Shown here: in pieces, positions 46,492-54,137 of the stretch | How the letters are laid out: every line of letters begins with the position of its first letter | How positions within the stretch are numbered: position 1 is the first letter of the stretch | Made by a program: the position numbers and the translations under genes | The notes under the pieces: generated by a model | What the model was told of the DNA's origin: nothing | The model's database searches: none | The model's input: the letters and a program-made list of their open reading frames with translations, nothing else | Source: Pseudomonas sp. R37(2017) | GTDB taxonomy: Bacteria; Pseudomonadota; Gammaproteobacteria; Pseudomonadales; Pseudomonadaceae | NCBI RefSeq assembly: GCF_002113375.1 | Contig: NZ_NEHO01000004.1 | Span: forward strand, 124,001 to 188,000 | Length of the DNA: 64,000 nt | Reading direction: 5' to 3'

Positions 46492-46535
46492 CCTTGGCGG
46501 CCTCTGGGCCGACCAGGTTGGGGGGATCGAGTACA

Positions 46536-46846
46536 TATCCGTTGCTGCGGTAACGGCTACTTATGGTTTCGCCCTTACGGCGACTCACTTTTTTACAAGC
46601 GCCTAAAAAAGTAAGCAAAAAACGCTCGCCCCGGCGTCCGGCCCCTCGCCAAGGCTCGGGGTTCCTTCGCTCCGGCATTCATCCGGGGACACTGCCCTCC
46701 GGTTTGCTTCGCTGCACCTACATGCAGCGTGTTCGACTGCGTCGAACGGCGCTGCGCGCCACTCCCCGGATGAACGCCTCCACTCAGCCTCCCGAAGGGG
46801 CGGGTGGATCAAGATCAAGAGCTGCAGGCGAGCTAACGCTCGGCCT
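46536..46846. repeat. Approximately 310-bp nested-palindrome intergenic element
   Basis: The stretch has several hairpins: CCGTT...AACGG (46548-46555 region), a 12-bp outer pair TTCATCCGGGGA (46678-46689) / TCCCCGGATGAA (46763-46774), an inner stem GCAGCG...CGCTGC around a 7-bp pair GTTCGAC-TGC-GTCGAAC (46731-46747), and AGGCGAGC/GCTCGGCCT (46826-46846). Open frames run through it on both strands but lack Pseudomonas codon bias. I recall similar sequence scattered in fluorescent pseudomonads, unnamed. It occupies most of the gene-free 46492-47187 gap. Confidence 0.6.
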
Positions 46847-46901
46847 GATGAGTGGTGAGAAGCGAAGGTGTACGCCGCTTTTTCTTTTGCTTTTGCTCTT
46901 T

Positions 46902-47008
46902 TGTGGGAGCGAGCCTGCTCGCGAAGGCGGCCTGCCAGCCGACCTGAATCAGGCGGATGTACCCCGACCCTGTAGGAGCGGGTGCCCGCTTGCGGCATGC
47001 TCGCGATG
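46902..47008. repeat. Two singleton REPs of different families
   Basis: TGTGGGAGCGAGCCTGCTCGCGAAGGC (from 46902) and TGTAGGAGCGGGTGCCCGCTTGCGGCATGCTCGCGATG (ending 47008) lie in the same orientation, so they are not a matched REPIN. Confidence 0.75.
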
Positions 47009-47112
47009 ACGGACTTACAGTCAACAATGTTTATCGCCCAAGCCACCCATTCAGACCATTCCCACAAGACTTTCAGCTTGCCCGTCGGAAGCACGATCCC
47101 TAGCCTTGGCCC

Positions 47113-47148
47113 GTCGCTGCCAATTCAGCGACCGGGACTGCAAGCCCG
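47113..47148 (+). promoter_or_regulatory. Structured leader upstream of the DUF6124 gene
   Basis: A perfect stem GTCGCTG-CCAATT-CAGCGAC (47113-47132) is followed directly by CGGG-8 nt-CCCG (47133-47148), 39 nt before the start codon. I have the impression that this leader sequence recurs before DUF6124-like genes; that is recollection, not shown here. Confidence 0.45.
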
Positions 47149-47187
47149 TAAATAGTCGTTAGGCGCCTACTTTTGGAGCTTCGCAAA

Positions 47188-47469
47188 ATGATCAAAGACA
47201 GTCCTGATTACTCTGTCTCCGAATCCGGAAAGAAAACGAGAATTTCACACCGCCCCTGCCCAATTTTCACCATCCACCCAGGCGTCGATTCCGAAACCCT
47301 GCTGGTCCATGCCTACGAAACGCTCGCCTCAGCCAACGTGATGGCGACCGAGTTGTCGTCCATCCTGAACGGCCCCACCTGCAATCTGGCACTCGGCATT
47401 CAGCAGATGATTGTCCTGGCGCAGCTATCGGTGAATCGCGTGCTGGATCAACTCGATACATCTCGGTAA
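47188..47469 (+). CDS. DUF6124-family small protein, 93 aa
   Basis: The ATG at 47188 has GGAG 9 nt upstream. The protein matches the DUF6124 pattern of pseudomonads: a disordered N-terminus, then IFTIHPGVDSETLLVHAYETLASANVMATEL and GIQQMIVLAQLSVNRVLDQL. These proteins are Pseudomonas-restricted, of unknown function. It sits alone, between a structured leader and a terminator. Confidence 0.8.
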   Translation: MIKDSPDYSVSESGKKTRISHRPCPIFTIHPGVDSETLLVHAYETLASANVMATELSSILNGPTCNLALGIQQMIVLAQLSVNRVLDQLDTSR

Positions 47470-47476
47470 CACAATG

Positions 47477-47514
47477 AAAAAGCCCGCTGAACCTGTGAAG
47501 GTCAGCGGGCTTTT
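47477..47514. terminator. Bidirectional terminator between DUF6124 and DUF4197 genes
   Basis: AAAAAGCCCGCTGA and TCAGCGGGCTTTT pair, with inner ACCT/AGGT. T-runs on both strands serve the two convergent genes. Confidence 0.88.
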
Positions 47515-47536
47515 GGTTGTTGGCGCGAGCTGAGAA

Positions 47537-48226
47537 TTACAAGGTTCCAAACACCTTCTTCGCCAAACTGGTCGCCGCAGCCGCCGGGTTCTGGCGGATG
47601 GCTTCTTCCTGTTTGCCGATCATCTCGAACAAGCCATTCAACGCCTGTTCGGTGACGTAGTTTTCGACGTTGGCATCCTTCGCATCCACTACGCCCATGG
47701 TCGCCGCTTGTCCGGCGAACGAGTTGTACTGCTGGGCCAGGCCAACCTTGTCGGTGGCTTGCTTGACGATGGGCAGGAACTTGGCGCGGATCTGTTCGCG
47801 GCTGGTCTTGTTCAGGTATTGGGTGGCCGAGTCGTTGCCGCCGCTGAGGATGCCCTTGGCGTCTTCCACGGTCATTTTCTTCACGGCGTCGACCAGGATT
47901 GGCTGGGCCTGGGTCACGGCGGTTTCCGCCGCTTTGTTCATGCTGGCTTCCAGTTCATCGACCTGCTCACCCATGCCGAACTGTTTCATTTTGCTGGCGA
48001 CTTTGCCCAGCTTGCCCGGCAGTTCGATTTTCACGTCCGGGTTGTTGCTGAAGCCGCCCGGGGTGCCGAGTTGTTTCACGGCCAGTTGCGCGCCCTGGGT
48101 CAGCGCATCCTTGAGTCCGCCGGTGGCGTCTTTCTGCGACAGGTCGGTGAGGGACAGCGCCAGGGCGTTGGCGCAGATCATCAAGCCTGCGCACAGGCCG
48201 GCAAAGCGGAGGGTAGGGCGGAACAT
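47537..48226 (-). CDS. DUF4197-domain exported protein
   Basis: The 229-residue protein has a Sec signal peptide (cleavage predicted after ALA near residue 23) and a helical mature domain typical of DUF4197 (AQPILVDAVKKMTVEDAKGILSGGNDSATQYL). Function is unknown. ATG 48226 is used because AAGGAAG precedes it; the much longer open frame has no signal peptide. A 133-bp gap with no other feature separates it from plsB. Confidence 0.85.
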   Translation of the reverse strand: MFRPTLRFAGLCAGLMICANALALSLTDLSQKDATGGLKDALTQGAQLAVKQLGTPGGFSNNPDVKIELPGKLGKVASKMKQFGMGEQVDELEASMNKAAETAVTQAQPILVDAVKKMTVEDAKGILSGGNDSATQYLNKTSREQIRAKFLPIVKQATDKVGLAQQYNSFAGQAATMGVVDAKDANVENYVTEQALNGLFEMIGKQEEAIRQNPAAAATSLAKKVFGTL

Positions 48227-48359
48227 GGCAACTTCCTTTTTCGAAAAAGACACTTGGTAGCGGTTCGGGTCGACACGGACTTTCAGCGGTTTTGGAACGC
48301 TGCCATCCAGACGCACAGCATGATTCTCGGTGGTGATGAACATCAGTTTGCCGTCGACT

Positions 48360-50888
48360 TCAATGCGGGTGCTCACCGAGTAGCGGTGGTTGGGCTCTAT
48401 CCAGGGAGGCCTGGTCGGCGGCATCTTCACTGCGATGCAACGCCACCTGCCGGATCGACAAACGAATCTCTGCCGACAAAACCCGTTTGGCCGCGCCTTC
48501 GGCCAGTTCGCCGAGCAGTTCGTGGTAGCCCAGCTTGCCGGCCTCGTCGCGCTTGAGTACTTCGAGGTCGAGCATGGTCTGGATAAAGTGACGGAACAGG
48601 CTCTTGTCGAAGAATTCCGGGGCATTGAGGCCATGCAGGATCGACAGGCGCTGGGCCATGACCGTGCACAGGTCTTCCAGTTCTTCGGCGCTGATGCTGT
48701 TCTGGCCACTGTTGAGCAGCAGGGACACGGTCATGTAGAAGCGCTGCAACGTCTGGGCGATGCTTTTCGACAGCAAGGTCAGCAGCACGAAATGCCGCGA
48801 GCTTGGCGCCGGGCGCAGGTACACGCCGTTCTCGAAGCGCAGCAGGCCTTGCTCGACGAATGCCTCCAGCCATTGATCGATCACCGCATCCAGTTCGTCC
48901 AGCGACCAGCGAATGAACAGCTCCGCTTGCAGGTACGGATACAACGCGCGGGTGTAGCGCAGTATCTGGTCGCGGCTCATGCGCGATGCGCTCTGGAAGA
49001 AGCTCGCCAGCAGTGCCGGCAGGGCGAAGATGTGCAATACGTTGTTGCGGTAGTAGGTCATCAGGACGGCGTTCTGCTCGTCCAGATAGAGAATCTTGCC
49101 CAGCGCATCGCTCTGCTCGGACAGCAGGTCCATGTCCTTCACGTGCTCGATCAACGCGCGACCGTCACCTTCCGGAAGGGTGGTGTGCGGCGAGTACGGC
49201 ACCTTGCGCAGCAGCGCCAGATACAGGTCGAGCACTCGCGCCATGGCGCGGTCGTCCAGCGCCAGGCGGCTGGTGGACAGCAGTGCCAGCGCAACAAGGT
49301 TGACCGGATTGATCGCCGCCGCTTCGTTCAGGTGCCGGGCAACTTTTTCGCCGAGGCGGTTGGTGGTTTCGTTGAGCCAGGCCGGTCTGAACTGCGGACC
49401 GAGTTCCTGTTTGCGCCAGTCGGGCTGCTCGCTGTCGAGGAATTCCGCCAGCTTGATTGGCTCGCCGAAGTTCACCGCCACCTGGCCGAAGCGCTGCTTG
49501 AGTGCGCCGATGACTTTGAAAATATCGAAGATCGACTCTTTCTTCTTGGCCGCACCGCGCAACTCGCCAAGATAGGTTCGACCTTCCAGTACACGCTCAT
49601 AGCCGATGTACACCGGCACGAACACGATGGGCATGCGCGATGAACGCAGGAAGCTGCGCAGGGTGATCGCCAGCATCCCGGTTTTCGGTTGCAGCATGCG
49701 CCCGGTGCGCGAACGCCCACCCTCGACGAAGTACTCCACCGGGAAGCCCTTGGTGAACAGGGTGTGCAGGTACTCGTTGAACACCGACGTGTACAGCGGG
49801 TTGCCCTTGAACGTCCGGCGCATGAAAAACGCGCCGCCACGCCGCAGCAAGCCGCCGATCACCGGCATGTTCAGGTTGATGCCGGCGGCAATGTGCGGCG
49901 GGGTCAGGCCATTGCGGAACAGCAGATAGGACAGCAGCAGATAGTCGATGTGGCTGCGGTGGCACGGCACGTAGATCACTTCGTGCCCCGGGGCGATTTT
50001 CTGCACGCCTTCGATGTTGTTGAGCCTGATGCCGTCGTAGATCTTGTTCCAGAACCAGCTCAGCACCACTTCCATGAAACGGATCGCAGTGTAGGTGTAG
50101 TCCGAGGCGATTTCGTTGCCATAGCGCAGGGCCTGGGCCTTGGCTTTTTCCGGGGAGATATTCTCGCGCTCGGCTTCGTCGAGGATCGCTTGCTTGACCA
50201 TCGGCTGGTTCAGCAGGCCCTTGACCAGGTTGCGCCGATGGGAAATGTCCGGGCCGATGACCGCGGCCTTCAGGTTGCGAAAGTGCACCCGCAGGATACG
50301 TTGGGCCATGCGCACGGTGCGCTCGTGGCCCTTGTTGTGCTCGATCAGTTCGCGCAGGTGGATTGGCGCGGAGAACTGCACGCGGGTCTTGCGCCCCAGC
50401 ACGATGATGCTCAGCAAGCGACGCAGGCGACCGGTCACCGCCCAACTGTCGGCGAACAGGAGTTTCCATGGGCTGTTTTCGCTGTCCGGCGACTGGCCCC
50501 AGAACACGCTGACGGGGATGATCTGCGCGTCTTCGGCGGCGTTCTGGCTCAGGGCGCTGACCAGGCGGGTCAGGGTCGGCGGCGCGCCGCGCTTGTCCTG
50601 GCGGCCCAGCCAGTCCGGGTCCGGCGTCAGGTAGAAGAACGCGGCGGGCTCCACCAGATTGCCCACCGACACCGGCAGCACCGGGCGTGGCAGGCCGGCC
50701 TTGCTGCATTCGCTGTCGACCACGGCGAGGTCGCTCAGCGAAGGGTTTTGCAGGACGTAGAACACCGGGCGACTGCGGTCGAGGTCAAGGGTGAACGACG
50801 ACTGGTTGATCGTTTCCGAGCGAACCCAGAGGTACAACAGTCGGCGCAGGGTGCCAAACACAAGACGGCGGAACGGGGAACGGGTCAT
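48360..50888 (-). CDS. plsB: Glycerol-3-phosphate acyltransferase PlsB
   Basis: The 842-residue membrane-associated acyltransferase shows the catalytic HX4D motif ([14 protein letters not shown] near residue 309) and the glycerol-phosphate-binding motif [12 protein letters not shown]. It transfers an acyl chain from acyl-ACP or acyl-CoA to sn-1 of glycerol-3-phosphate, the first step of phospholipid synthesis. It is somewhat longer than E. coli PlsB (about 807). The ATG at 50888 is the canonical start ([12 protein letters not shown]). Confidence 0.94.
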   Translation of the reverse strand: MTRSPFRRLVFGTLRRLLYLWVRSETINQSSFTLDLDRSRPVFYVLQNPSLSDLAVVDSECSKAGLPRPVLPVSVGNLVEPAAFFYLTPDPDWLGRQDKRGAPPTLTRLVSALSQNAAEDAQIIPVSVFWGQSPDSENSPWKLLFADSWAVTGRLRRLLSIIVLGRKTRVQFSAPIHLRELIEHNKGHERTVRMAQRILRVHFRNLKAAVIGPDISHRRNLVKGLLNQPMVKQAILDEAERENISPEKAKAQALRYGNEIASDYTYTAIRFMEVVLSWFWNKIYDGIRLNNIEGVQKIAPGHEVIYVPCHRSHIDYLLLSYLLFRNGLTPPHIAAGINLNMPVIGGLLRRGGAFFMRRTFKGNPLYTSVFNEYLHTLFTKGFPVEYFVEGGRSRTGRMLQPKTGMLAITLRSFLRSSRMPIVFVPVYIGYERVLEGRTYLGELRGAAKKKESIFDIFKVIGALKQRFGQVAVNFGEPIKLAEFLDSEQPDWRKQELGPQFRPAWLNETTNRLGEKVARHLNEAAAINPVNLVALALLSTSRLALDDRAMARVLDLYLALLRKVPYSPHTTLPEGDGRALIEHVKDMDLLSEQSDALGKILYLDEQNAVLMTYYRNNVLHIFALPALLASFFQSASRMSRDQILRYTRALYPYLQAELFIRWSLDELDAVIDQWLEAFVEQGLLRFENGVYLRPAPSSRHFVLLTLLSKSIAQTLQRFYMTVSLLLNSGQNSISAEELEDLCTVMAQRLSILHGLNAPEFFDKSLFRHFIQTMLDLEVLKRDEAGKLGYHELLGELAEGAAKRVLSAEIRLSIRQVALHRSEDAADQASLDRAQPPLLGEHPH

Positions 50889-50990
50889 ACGGCTTCTGCG
50901 TGAGGGAATAAAGCCGAGCAACTGCTCGGGCGGTCGATAGTTTGCCGTATTCGACGAAAATCGGCAAAAAAGCGCGAAAGTAAACTCTTG

Positions 50991-51018
50991 TTGAGAGTTT
51001 TAACGTCTGTCATATACT
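50991..51018 (+). promoter_or_regulatory. Candidate sigma-70 promoter of the cold-shock gene
   Basis: TTGAGA (50991-50996) and TATACT (51013-51018) are separated by 16 nt and each match the consensus at five of six bases. They leave a leader of about 95 nt. The -35 overlaps an inverted repeat AAACTCT-TGTTG-AGAGTTT. Confidence 0.6.
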
Positions 51019-51121
51019 CGGCGTTCTGTCGCCACCCTCATGGTGCCGGCATAGGCAGGCTGACGTTCCCGAGGCTTTCCTGCGAAAAGCCCGATCAATA
51101 ATAAAAAGGGAGTATGAACAA

Positions 51122-51331
51122 ATGGCAACACGCGAAACCGGCAACGTGAAGTGGTTCAACGACGCCAAGGGCTACGGCTTCATTCAGCGCGAAGACGGGG
51201 TGGATGTGTTCGTGCACTACCGCGCGATTCGTGGCGAAGGCCACCGCTCGCTGACCGAGGGCCAGCAGGTTGAATACGCGGTGGTCCAGGGGCAGAAGGG
51301 CTTGCAGGCTGAAGACGTGGTCAGGCTGTAA
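51122..51331 (+). CDS. Cold-shock-domain protein (Csp family)
   Basis: This is a single 69-residue cold-shock domain with RNP1 (KGYGFIQ) and RNP2 (VFVHY). Csp proteins bind single-stranded RNA and melt structure. A leader of about 95 nt, common in cspA-type genes, precedes it. Which of the several Pseudomonas csp genes it is cannot be told; from memory a csp gene stands beside rrmA-dapE in PAO1 (PA1159). Confidence 0.92.
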   Translation: MATRETGNVKWFNDAKGYGFIQREDGVDVFVHYRAIRGEGHRSLTEGQQVEYAVVQGQKGLQAEDVVRL

Positions 51332-51357
51332 ACCACTCTTCGGATCACGCAAAAAAA

Positions 51358-51450
51358 CCTGTAGGAGCGAGCATGCTCGCGATGAGGTCTTTCAGCCAAC
51401 ACGGATGTTGAATGTAAGTCCGCCATCGCGAGCATGCTCGCTCCTACAGG
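51358..51450. repeat. REPIN with 27-bp perfect arms
   Basis: CCTGTAGGAGCGAGCATGCT... (51358-51384) and complement (51424-51450). Spacer 39 bp. Lies between the convergent csp and 125-aa genes. Confidence 0.9.
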
Positions 51451-51465
51451 GGTGGTGTTCAGGCT

Positions 51466-51843
51466 TTAAGCCGTTTTCCAGGTGATTTCTTCTTCACCAT
51501 CGGCGCTGATGCGAATCCAGCGGTCTGCCGTTTCCTCATCTTCTTCCTCGACCCAGCTACCCGGTGCGCAGCGCACTTCGATGTTCAGCGCGGCAAAGGC
51601 GGCGCGGGCGCAGGCGATGTCGTCTTCCCATGGCGTCTGGTCGCTTTCCAGGTAAAGGCTGTTCCACTTGCCGACAGCTTTTGGCAGCCAGGTCACTGGC
51701 ACGTTGCCAGCCTTGCACTTCCAGGTCTGGCCCTTCTGCACCCAATCCGTGCATGAGCCCAATGCCGCACCGAGCCAGGCGGAAATGGCCTTGTGGTCGA
51801 CGTCGGCGTCTTTCAGGTAAATCTCGATATCCGGTTGGCGCAT
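51466..51843 (-). CDS. Hypothetical protein, 125 aa
   Basis: Start ATG 51843 with TGAGGA at good spacing. The sequence is acidic, with paired Trp and a strongly acidic stretch (EEEDEETADRW) near the C-terminus; segments TWKCKAGNVPVTWLPKAVGKWNSLYLES and CARAAFAALNIEVRCAPGSW give four Cys. It is soluble. From memory it is conserved next to csp and rrmA in Pseudomonas (PA1160). No function is known. Confidence 0.75.
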   Translation of the reverse strand: MRQPDIEIYLKDADVDHKAISAWLGAALGSCTDWVQKGQTWKCKAGNVPVTWLPKAVGKWNSLYLESDQTPWEDDIACARAAFAALNIEVRCAPGSWVEEEDEETADRWIRISADGEEEITWKTA

Positions 51844-51924
51844 GGATGTCCTCACTGCGGGTCTGAAAAATCCATTCGCGGATTTAGCCGGCCTTGAACC
51901 GTCGCCCAAGGCCAAATTGATGGG

Positions 51925-52734
51925 TTATTGAAGAACGAAATAATCGTAGCGCATCGACACGGTGACCTCGAACGGCTCGACCTGTTCGATGACCGCTGCG
52001 CGGCGCTCGGCACTGGCGCGCCAGCCGTGGGGCGTCATGGCCAGCAGATTGGCGCGGTCCTGGCCGCTCTCCAGCGTCAGCTTGAACGCCAGGGTTTCAC
52101 TGTGCGCCAGCGCCATGCCTTCCGGCACCAGGGCCAGATGCTTGTCGTCGGTGTATTCACGCACCTCGTCGTACAGCCGCTCGCGCAATTCCATCAGGTG
52201 GCCGCTGGTCGGCCCGACTTTCATCAGGCCGCCGCCGACGCTGAGCAGGCGTTTGGCCTCCTCCCAGTCCAGCGGGCTGAAGACGCTCGCCAGGAACTGG
52301 CAACTGCCGGAAGCCAACGGCACCCGCGCCATGCTGGCAATCAACCAGGTGAGCCTGGGGTTGCGCTTGCAGGCGCGTTTGACCGCTTCGCGGGAGATGT
52401 CCAGGGCATACCCTTCGGCATCCGGCAGGGCCTCGGCGATTTGCGCGGTGTAGTAACCCTCGCCACAACCGATATCGACCCAGCGAGCCGGTGCGTAACC
52501 AGCCGCCAGCTCCGCCAGCCGCTTGGCCACCGGGGCGTAGTGCCCGGCATTGAGGAAGTCGCGGCGCGCCTCGACCATGGCCTGGTTATCCCCGGGATCG
52601 CGACTGTTCTTGTGCTGCACCGGCAACAGGTTCAAATAACCCTGGCGCGCACGGTCGAACCGATGCCCGGCGGGGCAGACCACACCGTTGTCCACCGCAT
52701 TCAGCGGCTCACTGCAGATCGGACACGCCAGCAT
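51925..52734 (-). CDS. rlmA: 23S rRNA (guanine)-N1-methyltransferase RlmA-like
   Basis: The 269-residue protein has an N-terminal zinc finger (C4, C7, C20, H24), then a SAM-dependent methyltransferase fold (WVDIGCGEGYYTAQIAEAL near residue 85; SVFSPLDWEEAKRLL). RlmA (RrmA) methylates a guanine in helix 35 of 23S rRNA. Its ATG overlaps the dapE stop (TGATG), so it is co-translated with dapE. Confidence 0.9.
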   Translation of the reverse strand: MLACPICSEPLNAVDNGVVCPAGHRFDRARQGYLNLLPVQHKNSRDPGDNQAMVEARRDFLNAGHYAPVAKRLAELAAGYAPARWVDIGCGEGYYTAQIAEALPDAEGYALDISREAVKRACKRNPRLTWLIASMARVPLASGSCQFLASVFSPLDWEEAKRLLSVGGGLMKVGPTSGHLMELRERLYDEVREYTDDKHLALVPEGMALAHSETLAFKLTLESGQDRANLLAMTPHGWRASAERRAAVIEQVEPFEVTVSMRYDYFVLQ

Positions 52735-53885
52735 CAGGCGAGCAACTTGATCAGGGTCTGGTAGTAGATCTCGGTCAGCACATCGAGGTCGGCTGCCAGC
52801 ACGCGCTCGTTGACCTGGTGGATGGTCGCGTTGACCGGGCCCAGCTCAACCACTTGGGTGCCCATGGTCGCGATGAAGCGGCCATCGGAGGTGCCACCGC
52901 TGGTGGACGCCCTGGTTTCACGACCGGTGACGTCCTTGATGCTCGACGACACCGCGTCCAGCAGCGCACCCGGTTCGGTGAGGAACGGCAGGCCGGACAG
53001 CGCCCAGTCGATGTGCCAGTCCAGGCCATGCTTGTCGAGGATGTCGGCGACGCGCTTTTGCAGGCCTTCGACGGTGGACTCGGTGGAGAAGCGGAAGTTG
53101 AACACCGCCACCAGGTCACCCGGGATCACGTTGGTCGCACCGGTGCCGGAATTGACGTTGGAGATCTGGAAGCTGGTCGGCGGGAAGAAATCGTTGCCAT
53201 GGTCCCAATGCTCGGCAGCCAGTTCGGCCAGGGCCGGGGCGGCGAGGTGGATCGGGTTCTTCGCCAGGTGCGGGTAGGCCACGTGGCCTTGCACGCCGCG
53301 CACGGTCAGCTTGGCGCCGAGGGAGCCGCGACGGCCATTCTTGACCACGTCACCCACCAGGGTAGTGCTCGACGGTTCGCCGACGATGCACCAGTCCAGG
53401 CGCTCCTTGCGCGCGGCGAGGCGTTCGACCACGGCCTTGGTGCCGTGATGCGCCGGGCCTTCTTCATCGCTGGTGATCAGGAACGCGACTTTGCCCTTGT
53501 GATTCGGGTAGTTGGCGACAAAGCGCTCGGACGCGACGGTCATGGCGGCGAGGCTGCCTTTCATGTCGGCGGCGCCACGGCCACAGAGCATGCCGTGCTC
53601 ATCGATCAGCGCGTTGAACGGTTCGATCTGCCAGGCCTCCACCGGCCCGGTCGGGACCACGTCGGTGTGGCCGGCGAAGCACAGCACCGGACCATCGTCC
53701 TGGCCGTGGGTGGCCCAGAAGTTATCCACATCTTCGATGCGCATCGGTTCCAGGGTGAATCCGGCATCGCCCAGGCGCTGCATCATCTGCTTCTGGCAAT
53801 CGGCGTCGAGCGGCGTCACGGACGGGCGGCGGATCAAGTCGATGGCGAGTTGGAGGGTCGGCGAAAGGTCGGCGTGGGCCGTCAT
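52734..53885 (-). CDS. dapE: Succinyl-diaminopimelate desuccinylase
   Basis: The 383-residue metallopeptidase-fold enzyme contains the zinc ligands [12 protein letters not shown] and GRGAADMKG, the catalytic/ligand Glu pair [10 protein letters not shown], and the dimerisation domain in the middle. It releases succinate from N-succinyl-LL-diaminopimelate, the penultimate step to meso-DAP. The start at 53885 has GGAG upstream; the frame could extend 6 codons. Confidence 0.95.
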   Translation of the reverse strand: MTAHADLSPTLQLAIDLIRRPSVTPLDADCQKQMMQRLGDAGFTLEPMRIEDVDNFWATHGQDDGPVLCFAGHTDVVPTGPVEAWQIEPFNALIDEHGMLCGRGAADMKGSLAAMTVASERFVANYPNHKGKVAFLITSDEEGPAHHGTKAVVERLAARKERLDWCIVGEPSSTTLVGDVVKNGRRGSLGAKLTVRGVQGHVAYPHLAKNPIHLAAPALAELAAEHWDHGNDFFPPTSFQISNVNSGTGATNVIPGDLVAVFNFRFSTESTVEGLQKRVADILDKHGLDWHIDWALSGLPFLTEPGALLDAVSSSIKDVTGRETRASTSGGTSDGRFIATMGTQVVELGPVNATIHQVNERVLAADLDVLTEIYYQTLIKLLA

Positions 53886-53925
53886 GGAAAACTCCGGAAT
53901 CATGGAATATGGGCTTGGGGTTGAA

Positions 53926-54033
53926 TGTGGGAGCGAGCCTGCTCCGGGCGGCGTTCCGACGAATGCGGTATGTCAGTAACCATAAACTTTGAATGTTACA
54001 CCGCTATCGCGAGCGGGCTCGCTCCTACAGGTA
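53926..54033. repeat. Degenerate REP pair
   Basis: TGTGGGAGCGAGCCTGCTCC and TATCGCGAGCGGGCTCGCTC face each other but no longer pair fully. They lie between dapE and the glucan synthase gene; the other 150 bp shows a short CGGCGACCATTGGCCGCCG palindrome (54099-54117), perhaps the terminator of the glucan synthase's opposite strand. Confidence 0.65.
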
Positions 54034-54137
54034 CTGGGTTTGTTCGGCAAACCGAGATACGCCAAGCCCCGCAAAATGGCGGTTATCTTAAAGCAAAACG
54101 GCGACCATTGGCCGCCGTTTAGTGCATCCGCGGAGAT

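Noticed and set aside
46563..47009. 148-codon ORF in the gap after mexK, and the opposing ORF at 46603-47094
   Set aside because: Both run through the palindromic element and REPs with Arg/Ser/Pro-rich composition; frame openness follows from GC content.
47156..47162. GTTAGGC heptamer resembling an integron attC core (GTTRRRY) before the DUF6124 gene
   Set aside because: No matching RYYYAAC partner at suitable distance, no integrase, and no cassette array.
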